From Pseudoalteromonas apostichopi (lineage in GTDB: Bacteria > Pseudomonadota > Gammaproteobacteria > Enterobacterales > Alteromonadaceae), in the NCBI RefSeq assembly GCF_030297135.1, contig NZ_AP028065.1, forward strand, positions 558,001 through 622,000: a stretch of DNA of 64,000 nt, in the 5' to 3' direction. Position 1 is the first letter of the stretch; the number at the start of each line of letters is the position of its first letter. Positions 53,553 through 62,794 of the stretch are shown here, in pieces. Made by a program: the position numbers and the translations under genes. The notes under the pieces were generated by a model. The model searched no databases and had not been told where the DNA came from. It worked only from the letters and a program-made list of their open reading frames with translations.

Positions 53553-53676
53553 CACACCTTTATCCCTTCATTGTCATTATTTGCGTTCAAATTCCCCAAT
53601 AAAACGACAAACTTGATTGTTTCTAGCCAAAAATTTGATAAGTTAGAAAAGATTTATCCACATTTTTGGAGCTCTC

Positions 53677-55815
53677 ATGCGTAAGACCTTAGTAGCAACT
53701 ACAATTGCTAGTGTGTTTTTATTATCTGCTTGTAGTTCACAGCAAGCTGACACTCAAACTCAAGTTGAAACTGCCGCTGAAACACAAACAGCCAATGTTG
53801 AAAACGTTCTTTTCAAGCCAAGCCCTTTACAATACATGGCCCCTGAGTTTGATAAAATTTCAACCAAAGATTACGAGCCAGCGTTTGAAGCAGGCATCGC
53901 ACAGCAAAAAGCTGAAATTGCAAAGATTGCAAACAACCCAGAACCAGCAACATTTGAAAATACCCTTGTTGCAATGGAGTTTTCTGGTGAGTTATTAGAC
54001 CGTACTTCTGCGGCATTTTTTAACTTATCAGGTTTAATCTCTGACAGTGAGTACCAACGTATCGCCGCGAAAATGGCGCCGATTATGTCAGCTCACACTG
54101 ATGACATTTACTTAAACAAAGCTTTATTTGCTCGCGTACAAAGCATTTACGACAACAAAGCATCTTTAAATGCTGAAGATCAACGCCTTGTTGATTACTA
54201 CTACAAAAAGTTCGTTAACGCGGGTGCAAAACTAACTGAAGCTGAAAAAGCAAAAATGCGTGAAATCAATGCAGAGCTTGCCAAGCTTTCAACTGAGTTT
54301 TCACAAAACATCTTAAAATCATTCAAAGAAGATGTAATTTTAGTTAAAGATAAAAGTGAATTAGCAGGTTTATCTGAAGGTGAAATCGCAAGCCTAGCTG
54401 CCGCTGCCAAAAAAGCAGGTAAAGAAGGTTACATGATCACCCTTGTGAACACGACTCGCCAACCTATCTTACAAAGCCTTGAAAACCGTAAGTTACGTGA
54501 AAAGATTTGGACTACCTCTTCAACGCGCGCCCAAGCAACAAACGGCCCTATCATCATTAAAGAAACTAAGCTACGTGCGGAAAAAGCCGCATTACTGGGT
54601 TATAAAGATTGGGCTTCGTATGTAATGACTAATCGTATGGCGCAAACAACTGAAAATGTTTACGGCATTCTTGATGACTTAGCACCGAAAGCGGTTGCTA
54701 AAGCAGAAGCAGAAGCAGAGCAAATCCAACAAGTTATCAAAAAGTCAGGTGAAACTTTTGCACTACAGCCTTGGGACTGGGCGTTTTACGCTGAAAAAGT
54801 TCGCCAAGAGAAGTACGACTTAGACCCAGCTTTAGTTAAGCCTTACTTTGAAATGCAGTCAGTGATCCACGACGGCCTATTTTTTGCGATGAATAAACTT
54901 TACGGTATTACCTTTAAAGAGCGTAAAGACCTACCTGTTTATCACGAAGACGTAATGGTGTTTGAAGTATTTAACGAAGATGGCAGCGCTATCGGCCTAT
55001 TCTACATGGACCCTTATGCACGTGAAGGTAAACGTGGTGGTGCGTGGATGAGTGCCTATGTTAGCCAAAGCGGTCTAAAAGACACCATGCCTGTGATCTA
55101 CAATGCACAGAATATTCCTAAGCCAGCTGAAGGTCAGCCAACATTGATGACTTTCTCTGAAGTAACTACGATGTTCCATGAGTTTGGTCATGCTGCACAT
55201 GGTCTATTCTCTAATGTAAAATACCCAAGTTTAGCGGGCACAGCAACAGCACGCGATTTCGTTGAATTCCCTTCACAAGCAAATGAAGACTGGAATATTG
55301 AACCCACAGTACTTGCAAACTATGCCAAGCACTACAAAACAGGTGAACCGATTCCAAAAGCGTTACTTGCAAAAGTACTAGAATCACAAAAGTTCAACCA
55401 AGGCTTCGATACAACTGAATATTTAGCCGCGGCACTACTTGATATGGAATGGCACTCATTTGGTGTTGATGCTGACATTACAGACGTACAAAAGTTTGAA
55501 CATGATGCGTTAGACAAGCACGGTATTGCTTACTACCCGGTACCACCTCGTTATAAGTCTTGCTACTTTAGCCACACATTTGCCGGCGGTTACTCTGCAG
55601 GGTACTACGCTTATCTTTGGACTGAAGTGTTCGCAGCTGATGCGTTTGCACACATGACTGAAGAAGGTGGTTTAACACGTGAAAACGGTGATAATTTCCG
55701 TAAAGAGATTTTATCAAAAGGTAACAGCCGCGACTTAATGCAAAGCTACATTGAGTTCCGTGGTCAAAAACCAACAACAGATGCGTTATTAAAGCGTCGA
55801 GGTTTGGTTGAATAA
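53677..55815 (+). CDS. M3 family metallopeptidase lipoprotein (Dcp-like)
   Basis: 712 residues, oligopeptidase/peptidyl-dipeptidase of the thimet oligopeptidase family. Lipobox LSAC near residues 16-19 makes it a lipoprotein, unlike cytosolic E. coli Dcp. The zinc motif HEFGHAAHGLFS is at about residue 502, and the substrate-binding tyrosine/histidine region FAGGYSAGYYAYLW is near the C-terminus. GGAG precedes the ATG. It likely trims peptides in the periplasm. Confidence 0.92.
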   Translation: MRKTLVATTIASVFLLSACSSQQADTQTQVETAAETQTANVENVLFKPSPLQYMAPEFDKISTKDYEPAFEAGIAQQKAEIAKIANNPEPATFENTLVAMEFSGELLDRTSAAFFNLSGLISDSEYQRIAAKMAPIMSAHTDDIYLNKALFARVQSIYDNKASLNAEDQRLVDYYYKKFVNAGAKLTEAEKAKMREINAELAKLSTEFSQNILKSFKEDVILVKDKSELAGLSEGEIASLAAAAKKAGKEGYMITLVNTTRQPILQSLENRKLREKIWTTSSTRAQATNGPIIIKETKLRAEKAALLGYKDWASYVMTNRMAQTTENVYGILDDLAPKAVAKAEAEAEQIQQVIKKSGETFALQPWDWAFYAEKVRQEKYDLDPALVKPYFEMQSVIHDGLFFAMNKLYGITFKERKDLPVYHEDVMVFEVFNEDGSAIGLFYMDPYAREGKRGGAWMSAYVSQSGLKDTMPVIYNAQNIPKPAEGQPTLMTFSEVTTMFHEFGHAAHGLFSNVKYPSLAGTATARDFVEFPSQANEDWNIEPTVLANYAKHYKTGEPIPKALLAKVLESQKFNQGFDTTEYLAAALLDMEWHSFGVDADITDVQKFEHDALDKHGIAYYPVPPRYKSCYFSHTFAGGYSAGYYAYLWTEVFAADAFAHMTEEGGLTRENGDNFRKEILSKGNSRDLMQSYIEFRGQKPTTDALLKRRGLVE

Positions 55816-55838
55816 CCTAAAATTATTCGCAAAATGAT

Positions 55839-55866
55839 GAAAGCCCGCAATTAATGCGGGCTTTTT
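55839..55866 (+). terminator. Terminator after the M3 peptidase gene
   Basis: AAGCCCGCA (55841-55849) with TGCGGGCTT (55855-55863), 5-base loop, TTTTT tail. Confidence 0.88.
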
Positions 55867-55904
55867 GTTATAGTGCAATTTTTAAAATTACAAATTAATC
55901 AAAC

Positions 55905-56762
55905 ATGACCTACTTATTTGCTGTTACCCTGCTTTGGGCCTTTTCGTTTAGTCTTATTGGCGTTTATTTAGCAGGCCAAGTGGATGCATGGTTTAGTGTG
56001 TTAATGCGAATTGGCTTGGCAACTTGCGTATTTTTACCATTTTTACAATGGCGTAAGACCCCTAAGGCCCTAGCACTCAAGCTCATGGCGATAGGTGCGG
56101 TACAGCTTGGCGTGATGTACAGCTTCTATTACCATTCATTTTTGTACCTCAGTGTGCCCGAAGTACTGCTATTTACGGTAATGACACCGCTTTACATCAC
56201 CTTGTTAAATGATTTGCTTGAAAAGCGTTTTAATGCCAAGTTTTTATTCGCCGCAATGCTAGCTATTTTGGGCGCCGTCGCTATTCGTTACGAAGGGGTT
56301 GATGAGAACTACCTCATTGGTATGTTAATGGTGCAGGCAGCCAATATTTGCTTTGCTACCGGGCAAGTAACCTACAAACGTTTAATGCAAGATGAGCAAT
56401 TACCTCACTCTCGGGTGTTTGCTTGGTTCTTTATTGGCGCGTTAATTGTCGCACTGATTTGTTACGGTTTATTTGGCAATACTAGTAAGCTACCCACCAC
56501 AACGACACAATGGGGCGTGTTAATTTACTTAGGCACGATTGCTTCAGGGCTCGGTTATTTCGCTTGGAATAAGGGGGCAACCATAGTCAATGTAGGTGCC
56601 CTGGCAGTAATGAATAACTTACTAATTCCAGCTGGGATAATCGTTAACATTGTTATTTGGAACCGTGATGCCGATATCATCAAGCTTGCCATCGGCGCAG
56701 CGATTATTTTATTAGCACTTATTATAAATCAGAAACTTAATAAAACTGCCACGCAGACATGA
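55905..56762 (+). CDS. EamA family transporter (second copy type)
   Basis: 285 residues with ten hydrophobic segments and two EamA repeats (MTYLFAVTLLWAFSFSLIGV; second repeat LGTIASGLGYFAWNKGATIV). The WNKGA motif is characteristic of this family. Not closely similar to the transporter at 41473-42357. Substrate unknown. The next gene starts 35 bases later on the same strand. Confidence 0.88.
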   Translation: MTYLFAVTLLWAFSFSLIGVYLAGQVDAWFSVLMRIGLATCVFLPFLQWRKTPKALALKLMAIGAVQLGVMYSFYYHSFLYLSVPEVLLFTVMTPLYITLLNDLLEKRFNAKFLFAAMLAILGAVAIRYEGVDENYLIGMLMVQAANICFATGQVTYKRLMQDEQLPHSRVFAWFFIGALIVALICYGLFGNTSKLPTTTTQWGVLIYLGTIASGLGYFAWNKGATIVNVGALAVMNNLLIPAGIIVNIVIWNRDADIIKLAIGAAIILLALIINQKLNKTATQT

Positions 56763-56797
56763 TAGGCTAAACTCTATTCGATTAGAGGGATGCTGTT

Positions 56798-58021
56798 ATG
56801 CGCGCACTGGTTTTATGTTGTTTAGTTTTCGTTATTCAAGGCTGTAAAAACCTGCCTGTGGAGCAGGCTGTTCAAGTTGGCGCGCGGCCTTATTATTTAA
56901 TCGACAAGATGGCAGATGGGCCCTTAAAGCAGCAACTTGCGACATGTGGCAATGGCCCTTTTTACAAAACTGACTTTGTAATTGGTCATCGCGGCGCACC
57001 CATGCAGTTTCCTGAGCATAGTAAAGAGTCATATTTAGCCGCTGCGAGAATGGGCGCTGGCGTACTTGAATGTGACGTTGCCTTTACTAAAGACAAACAA
57101 CTCGTGTGCCGTCATTCACAGTGTGATTTACACACCACTACCAACATTTTAGCGATTCCTGAGCTGGCAGCAAAATGCAGCCAACCTTTTACCCCGGCCA
57201 AAGACGGCCAACCAGCTCAGGCTAAATGCTGCACCAGCGATATCACTGAAGCTGAATTTTTAACCTTAAAAGCTAAAATGGATGGCTTCAACCCAAATGC
57301 CAAAACGGTCGCAGAGTATTTGCAAGGAACACCAAACTGGCGCACTGATTTATACGCAAACAGTGGTACCGTAATGACCCACCAGCAAAGTATTGAGTTA
57401 TTCAAATCACTGGGTGTAAAAATGACACCCGAGCTAAAAAGCCCAGAAGTCAGCATGCCATTTAACGGTTTTAGCCAGCAAGACTATGCACAAAAAATGC
57501 TTGATGAGTATCAGGCCTTAGGGGTGAATAGCCAAGATGTTTATCCACAATCATTTAACCTTGAAGATGTGAAGTATTGGCTAAACAATCATCCAGAATT
57601 TGCAAACAACAGTATTTACCTTGATGGCCGAGATGAGCAAGCACACTTTGATGCCATGGATGAAACAACTTGGCAGCCTTCAATGCAGACTCTATATAAC
57701 GACGGAATACGCATTATCGCACCACCAATGTGGATGCTTTTGAGCCTTGATGAATCAGGTAAAATCGTGCCCTCGCTTTATGCAATTAAAGCTAAACAAG
57801 CCGGGCTGAACATTATTACATGGAGTTTGGAGCGCTCTGGGCCATTAAATAATGGCGGTGGTTATTATTATCAGTCGATTGCCAGCGTAATTAAACAAGA
57901 TGGGCAAATGATGAATGTGATAGATGTTCTTGCTAAGCAAGTGGGTGTGATGGCTATTTTCTCAGACTGGCCTGCTACTCTCACTTATTACGCAAGCTGT
58001 ATGCAGTACCCTGCTAGCTGA
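56798..58021 (+). CDS. Glycerophosphodiester phosphodiesterase family lipoprotein
   Basis: 407 residues. Lipobox IQGC with Cys16. The GDPD TIM-barrel start VIGHRGAPMQFPEHS (catalytic His64, Arg65), acidic ligand motif LECDV, and RHSQCDL (second catalytic His) are present; the usual PENT is PEHS. A cysteine-containing insert (KCSQPFTPAKDGQPAQAKCC) after the second His is an unusual extension seen in some large GDPD proteins. Expected to cleave glycerophosphodiesters at the outer face of the membrane. Confidence 0.85.
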   Translation: MRALVLCCLVFVIQGCKNLPVEQAVQVGARPYYLIDKMADGPLKQQLATCGNGPFYKTDFVIGHRGAPMQFPEHSKESYLAAARMGAGVLECDVAFTKDKQLVCRHSQCDLHTTTNILAIPELAAKCSQPFTPAKDGQPAQAKCCTSDITEAEFLTLKAKMDGFNPNAKTVAEYLQGTPNWRTDLYANSGTVMTHQQSIELFKSLGVKMTPELKSPEVSMPFNGFSQQDYAQKMLDEYQALGVNSQDVYPQSFNLEDVKYWLNNHPEFANNSIYLDGRDEQAHFDAMDETTWQPSMQTLYNDGIRIIAPPMWMLLSLDESGKIVPSLYAIKAKQAGLNIITWSLERSGPLNNGGGYYYQSIASVIKQDGQMMNVIDVLAKQVGVMAIFSDWPATLTYYASCMQYPAS

Positions 58022-58106
58022 GCATCAATAAATTTCAAGGGCTTTTGCTCGTCCAAAAGGTGGGGCTGAGGTATTATTAACTAAACCGTTTTTTACAAGG
58101 ATTAAC

Positions 58107-58844
58107 ATGATTATTCAGCATCATAGCCACGACATAGCGACTAAAACAGGCGCAATGCGCACCAGTATTTATCGCCCTGTAGAAGAAGGTAAATACCCGT
58201 GTGTTATTTTCTATTCTGAGATTTTCCAAGAAACAGCACCGATTGCGCGCTCTGCGGCAATACTTGCTGGTCATGGTTTTGTTGTGTTAGTGCCAGAAGT
58301 TTTTCATGAGTTAAATCCTATTGGGACGGTACTCGCCTATGATGATGCAGGTAAAGATAAAGGCAACGCCGACAAATGGGATAAGCCTCTTGAGAGTCAT
58401 GACTCAGATACTGAAGCTTTAATTGCATTTGCGGCTCAGCAAGATTACTGCACGGGAAATGTTGGTGCTATGGGCGTATGTATTGGTGGTCACCTTGCGT
58501 ACCGTGCTGCTTTAAACCCAAATATCAAGGCCGCTTTTTGTTTATATGCGACAGATATACACAGCGATACCTTACCAGCACAAAAGGGGAATAACTCATT
58601 TGAGCGCATGGCAGATATCCAAGGTGAGATTCACTTTATTTGGGGCAAGCAAGACCCACATGTACCAAAGGAAGGCCGCCTTAAAATTTACCAACAAGCT
58701 GTTGCAACAGGAATTAATTACCAGTGGCAAGAAGTTAACGCACAACATGCCTTTATGCGTGATGAAGGTGAGCGATACGATCCAGCTCTTGCAATAACTA
58801 TGTATCAACAAGCCGTTGCTTTATTTAATCGAACGCTTATTTAA
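58107..58844 (+). CDS. Dienelactone hydrolase family protein
   Basis: 245 residues, alpha/beta hydrolase. Nucleophile Cys125 in AMGVCIGGHLAY, Asp183 in WGKQDPHVP and His214 in NAQHAFMRDE make the Cys-Asp-His triad of dienelactone hydrolases. No signal peptide. Its stop overlaps the stop of the convergent LysR gene by 4 bases. Natural substrate unknown. Confidence 0.88.
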   Translation: MIIQHHSHDIATKTGAMRTSIYRPVEEGKYPCVIFYSEIFQETAPIARSAAILAGHGFVVLVPEVFHELNPIGTVLAYDDAGKDKGNADKWDKPLESHDSDTEALIAFAAQQDYCTGNVGAMGVCIGGHLAYRAALNPNIKAAFCLYATDIHSDTLPAQKGNNSFERMADIQGEIHFIWGKQDPHVPKEGRLKIYQQAVATGINYQWQEVNAQHAFMRDEGERYDPALAITMYQQAVALFNRTLI

Positions 58845-59752
58845 ACCGTCAATGTGGCAACTTGATTAGTAAAATAATCCTTTAGGTAATCTAATAACAC
58901 ACGCAATTTTTTGCTTCCCGCTGCTCCTGGCGGGAACACCCCATAAAGCTCAATATCAGCAGTCTTATAATCATCTAATATTGTGCGTAGTAATCCCGCT
59001 TTGATCCTTGGCAATGCATCATAAACAGGGATCTTCGCTAAACCATGCCCAGCTTCAACAAAGGCAGTTCGCGCAGCAGCGTTATTTGTTCTTATGCCAC
59101 CACTAACAGCCACCTCAAAGCGGCGTTTATCTTTTTCGAGCGTGACAACAGCACTACTTGGTTGATACACCACCCATGTATGCTCTGCTAAATCGGCAAT
59201 GCTCTTTGGTATAGGGTATTTTGTAAAGTAATCGGCTGAGCCGCATAAGCAGGTCGCCATACTTGCTAGTTTAGTCGCTTGTAAATTTGAGCTTTCAAGG
59301 GCTACGCCTCTAATCGCTAAGTCATAGCCCTCTTTGATGATATCAACCACATCATCACTGAGCTGTAAATCGATATCAATTTTCGGATACAAACGCCTAA
59401 ACTGAGCAAGTGCAGGTACCACAAGCTGCAAACCAACATTTACCGGACAACTTAGCTTAATAACCCCAACCGGTTTACTCTTTAAGTTCTCAAGATGTAA
59501 GTTAGCAGCCTCAGCGTGCTCGGTGATAGCCTGACAACGTTCATAATAAGCTATACCCGCTTCGGTAAGGGTCATGGTACGCGTTGAGCGATTAAGTAAC
59601 GTAAGCTTTAGTTGTTGCTCTAATTTCTTTAAGTGGTAGCTGACAACAGCCCTTGATAAACCTAGTTGTTGAGCTGCTTTAGTTAAGCTGCCTTGCTGCA
59701 CAATATGGGCAAACACCACCATGCTTTTTAATTGCTCGAACGATACTTTCAT
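58841..59752 (-). CDS. LysR family transcriptional regulator
   Basis: 303 residues. N-terminal winged helix-turn-helix (QQGSLTKAAQQLGLSRAVVS, residues 18-37) and a C-terminal effector-binding domain (VGVIKLSCPVNVGLQLVVPA). Divergent from the DJ-1 family gene at 59887, its most likely target; no clear T-N11-A operator could be assigned in the 134-base gap. Confidence 0.9.
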   Translation of the reverse strand: MKVSFEQLKSMVVFAHIVQQGSLTKAAQQLGLSRAVVSYHLKKLEQQLKLTLLNRSTRTMTLTEAGIAYYERCQAITEHAEAANLHLENLKSKPVGVIKLSCPVNVGLQLVVPALAQFRRLYPKIDIDLQLSDDVVDIIKEGYDLAIRGVALESSNLQATKLASMATCLCGSADYFTKYPIPKSIADLAEHTWVVYQPSSAVVTLEKDKRRFEVAVSGGIRTNNAAARTAFVEAGHGLAKIPVYDALPRIKAGLLRTILDDYKTADIELYGVFPPGAAGSKKLRVLLDYLKDYFTNQVATLTV

Positions 59753-59886
59753 ACAGACTCCTAATCTAACCTGAATTATTGTATCAATTATTAAACCAAT
59801 GAAGTCAAATTTATCTGCGTTGTTTAACTCTATTTTCGCCCCTATAGTGTTATTAACGATATTTAATAAGCAAAAAGGGATTCACT

Positions 59887-60573
59887 ATGTCAGCTAAGAA
59901 AATTTTAATGGTACTTACTTCTCATGATGAGCTTGGCGATACCGGCCATAAAACGGGCTTTTGGGTGGAAGAGTTTGCAGCCCCCTACTACGCCTTTATT
60001 GATGCCGGGGCAGAGGTAACTTTAGCATCTGTTAAAGGTGGCCAACCACCAGTTGATCCAAATAGCGCAGCGCCTGATGCTGCAACTGATGCGACTAAAC
60101 GCTTTGAACAAGACAGCGCAGCACAAACATTAATGGCAAATACTAAACCATTAAATGAAGTAAAAGCCGGTGATTTTGATGCCGTTTTCTACCCAGGTGG
60201 CCACGGCCCTTTATGGGATTTAGTTGATAACCAAGATTCAATTAGCTTAATTGAGCAATTTCTTAACTCAGACAAGCCAGTGGGTGCCGTGTGTCACGCC
60301 AGTGCAGTACTGCTTAATGCGAAAAATTCAGCTGGTAAATCTGTAGTATTTGATAAAAAAGTCACAGGCTTTAGTAACTCTGAAGAAGATGCCGTACAGC
60401 TTACCAATGTCGTACCATTATTGGTTGAAGATGAGCTCAAAAAGCAAGGCGGGCAATATCAAAAAACCGATGATTGGGGTGTACTAGCCATTGAAGATGG
60501 CCTTTTAATCACAGGACAAAACCCAGCAAGTTCTGAGCTTGCTGCGAAAAAACTGCTTACCAAATTAGGATAG
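59887..60573 (+). CDS. DJ-1/PfpI family protein (Hsp31-like)
   Basis: 228 residues, class I glutamine amidotransferase fold. Nucleophile Cys136 followed by His137 (GAVCHASAVLL), and Glu29 (GFWVEEFAAPY) near the active site. Members act as glyoxalase III, deglycase-like or chaperone proteins against aldehyde stress; which one here is not decided. AAAGGGA precedes the ATG. Likely controlled by the divergent LysR gene. Confidence 0.88.
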   Translation: MSAKKILMVLTSHDELGDTGHKTGFWVEEFAAPYYAFIDAGAEVTLASVKGGQPPVDPNSAAPDAATDATKRFEQDSAAQTLMANTKPLNEVKAGDFDAVFYPGGHGPLWDLVDNQDSISLIEQFLNSDKPVGAVCHASAVLLNAKNSAGKSVVFDKKVTGFSNSEEDAVQLTNVVPLLVEDELKKQGGQYQKTDDWGVLAIEDGLLITGQNPASSELAAKKLLTKLG

Positions 60574-60671
60574 CCCTAAACCTTAGGTAAATACCTTGTA
60601 CGTCAAGGTGTTTACCTTCACTTTTAATAAGTTATACTCATTCGGTCAAATTGATTTAAGAGCTTCTCATC

Positions 60672-61262
60672 ATGACTGAAAAAAAAGCTGCAAAACTTCC
60701 TCCTATCAGTAGTAAGCGATTCGCAATTTTAGGCATTATGCTTGTGTGCCTTGTACTGCAAATAATTAATAGCCTACCCGGCATAAACTTAAACGGTTTA
60801 GGTATTTTGCCACGACAAATGTCAGGCCTATCAGGAGTGTTTTTTGCGCCATTTTTACATGGTGGTTGGGCACATCTTTTCAGTAATCTAGTGCCATTTG
60901 CTATTCTCGGGTGGCTAGTTTGCCAATTTAGCGTTAAACGTTTCTGGCTGGTGTTTGCCGGTACAGCAATTATTGGCGGTTTATTAGTTTGGCTATTTGG
61001 TCGCAGTAATATTCATGTAGGGCTAAGTGGTGTTATTTACGGTTTATGGGGCTACTTAATTTGCTATGGCATTATGCACCGCTCATTCAAAGCCATTTTA
61101 ATTAGTATTGCGGTTGTAGTGTTATACAGCGGCCTGATTTGGGGTGTCTTCCCGCAGCGCATTCATATTTCATTCGAAAGCCATTTATTCGGCGCAATTA
61201 GCGGCGCATTCATCGGTTATATTATGGCAAAGCGTGATAAACAAAAGTACCCTAAGCTTTAA
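60672..61262 (+). CDS. Rhomboid family intramembrane serine protease
   Basis: 196 residues, six membrane segments. Catalytic Ser119 in VGLSGVIYG and His171 in ESHLFGAISG; the oxyanion HxxxN motif is His68-Asn72 (WAHLFSNLV). Cleaves membrane proteins within the bilayer; substrates unknown. The compact six-TM core lacks the cytosolic domain of GlpG. Convergent with the EEP gene. Confidence 0.9.
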   Translation: MTEKKAAKLPPISSKRFAILGIMLVCLVLQIINSLPGINLNGLGILPRQMSGLSGVFFAPFLHGGWAHLFSNLVPFAILGWLVCQFSVKRFWLVFAGTAIIGGLLVWLFGRSNIHVGLSGVIYGLWGYLICYGIMHRSFKAILISIAVVVLYSGLIWGVFPQRIHISFESHLFGAISGAFIGYIMAKRDKQKYPKL

Positions 61263-61280
61263 ACTGACAGCTGAGAGCTT

Positions 61281-62300
61281 CTAGTCTCGCAACTTCATTG
61301 TCACCATCACGACACCATGATCCGTACTCTGATCATCATAGGCAAACTGGGGGTTGATTAAATGCTGATCATAGGTGTGATAATCAACTACCTCAAAAAA
61401 GCTGCCCTGAAACCCGGCATCAAACTCACGGGATAACAAAATATAATCAAATACTGAGCTGCTACTACCAAAATAGTGGGTGGCTTCTCTGTCGTTCTCG
61501 GTGACAATATGGCGCTGATAGAGTTGCCAACTATCTTGTAGTTTGAACTCTGAACGAGACGGGCTATTTTGCCTATAACCGCTAAAACGAAGGTGGTCAG
61601 CTATTAAATGGTTAAGCACACCATCGTGTAACTCATTATTAAAGTCCCCCATCACAATCACAGGGTTATTGGTGTGCGCTCTGCGCTTAATGATTTCTAC
61701 GAGTAACAGCGCTGCTTCACTACCACGCTGTATGCTCGATGCCCAGCGTCCAAGAGCTTGTGATTTTAAATGCATTACTAAGTTTTGCTGTTCGCTGCGG
61801 CTTTCATCATCTTGGTGCTGGAGCATGCTACGCTTTGATTTAAAGTGCACCACATAGCAATCGACCTGTCCTAAGTGAGGTACCTCAAGTGTTGCACGAA
61901 TAATGCTGCGGCTAAAGTTAAAACGAGCACTCAAGCCCATAGCTAAAACATCGTCTTGTTCTGCTTCAACCTGACTTACATCAACAATTTTATACCGCGA
62001 GGCAATGGCAACGACCGGATCGCGATAAATAAAGTCATCAATCACAGTCGGTTCATCAACTACCGCAAAATAGGGATAACCTTGTGCGTTAACTTGCTGT
62101 TTAAGTTCATTAATACTGAACACTTCTTGAAAGCCAATAATATCTGGCTGCTGGTTTTTAAGGTAATCGGCCAACCAGCGCTGCTTTTTAGCCCATTGCT
62201 CAGCGCTATAAATTCGCTGAAAATCATAAAATGCGTCAGGTGGCGCTAAATAATTATATAAATTAAACGTCGCGACCTTTAATTGATAGTTTTCTATCAC
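61281..62300 (-). CDS. Endonuclease/exonuclease/phosphatase (EEP) family protein
   Basis: 339 residues. EEP motifs: VATFNLYNYL at the start, GFQEVFS (metal ligand Glu), VMGDFNNELHDG (Asp/Asn) and STDHGVV (catalytic Asp-His). No signal peptide. GTG start with AAGGAA upstream, 8 bases after the SpoIIAA-like gene in the same direction. DNA, RNA, lipid or phosphoester substrates are all possible. Confidence 0.85.
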   Translation of the reverse strand: MIENYQLKVATFNLYNYLAPPDAFYDFQRIYSAEQWAKKQRWLADYLKNQQPDIIGFQEVFSINELKQQVNAQGYPYFAVVDEPTVIDDFIYRDPVVAIASRYKIVDVSQVEAEQDDVLAMGLSARFNFSRSIIRATLEVPHLGQVDCYVVHFKSKRSMLQHQDDESRSEQQNLVMHLKSQALGRWASSIQRGSEAALLLVEIIKRRAHTNNPVIVMGDFNNELHDGVLNHLIADHLRFSGYRQNSPSRSEFKLQDSWQLYQRHIVTENDREATHYFGSSSSVFDYILLSREFDAGFQGSFFEVVDYHTYDQHLINPQFAYDDQSTDHGVVMVTMKLRD

Positions 62301-62308
62301 TCAATTCC

Positions 62309-62683
62309 TTATTCGTCTAACCACTGTGTGGCAATAATTGGATCTTCAAAATATTTCACTTCGCCACTAATAAACCAGTTGCCCACTTTACTTGCCACTT
62401 GTTGCCAGTTTTTGTTGCCAAGCACTGCAATACGGCAAAATTCTTTGTTGTGTTTAAGCCCCAATTTGAAGTCATCCCAAGCGGCTTGCAACTCCCAGCC
62501 TTCTAGTTCAGTAATATCAACATAGGCTCTTATTTTTGCACCTGGGACTGCGGCTACTGCATTATCAATGAGAGGGGTGAGGGTTTTGTAATCGTCGTGC
62601 GTTAACTTACCCACCACTTTAATAGTGAGATAAAAAGTCGTACCTGTTCGCTCAAGCCCTATAGCTAAACCATGCTTTTTCAT
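62309..62683 (-). CDS. SpoIIAA-like (STAS-fold) protein
   Basis: 124 residues from the ATG at 62683, which has an excellent AAGGAGG site; a start at 62704 would include that site in the coding region. The sequence (FYLTIKVVGKLTHDDYKTLT, AYVDITELEGWELQAAWDDF) fits the SpoIIAA-like family, which binds lipids or acts in regulation. It leads a short operon with the EEP gene. Precise role unknown. Confidence 0.82.
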   Translation of the reverse strand: MKKHGLAIGLERTGTTFYLTIKVVGKLTHDDYKTLTPLIDNAVAAVPGAKIRAYVDITELEGWELQAAWDDFKLGLKHNKEFCRIAVLGNKNWQQVASKVGNWFISGEVKYFEDPIIATQWLDE

Positions 62684-62724
62684 GTCATCCTCCTTATTAT
62701 TCATAATTAATAACTGTACTTCCC

Positions 62725-62741
62725 TTGATCTATCTGATCAA
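62725..62741. promoter_or_regulatory. Palindrome in the divergent promoter region before yghU
   Basis: TTGATC (62725-62730), 5 bases, GATCAA (62736-62741), a perfect dyad between the divergent SpoIIAA-like gene and yghU. It is positioned like a shared operator; regulator unknown. Confidence 0.4.
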
Positions 62742-62794
62742 CTAGGATGGTAGTCTCGTAATGACATTCATTAAAGCACAATTTAGGAGTTTCA

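Noticed and set aside
59753..59886. LysR operator of the T-N11-A type in the divergent gap
   Set aside because: Several weak matches occur in this A/T-rich gap, but none has a convincing inverted repeat.
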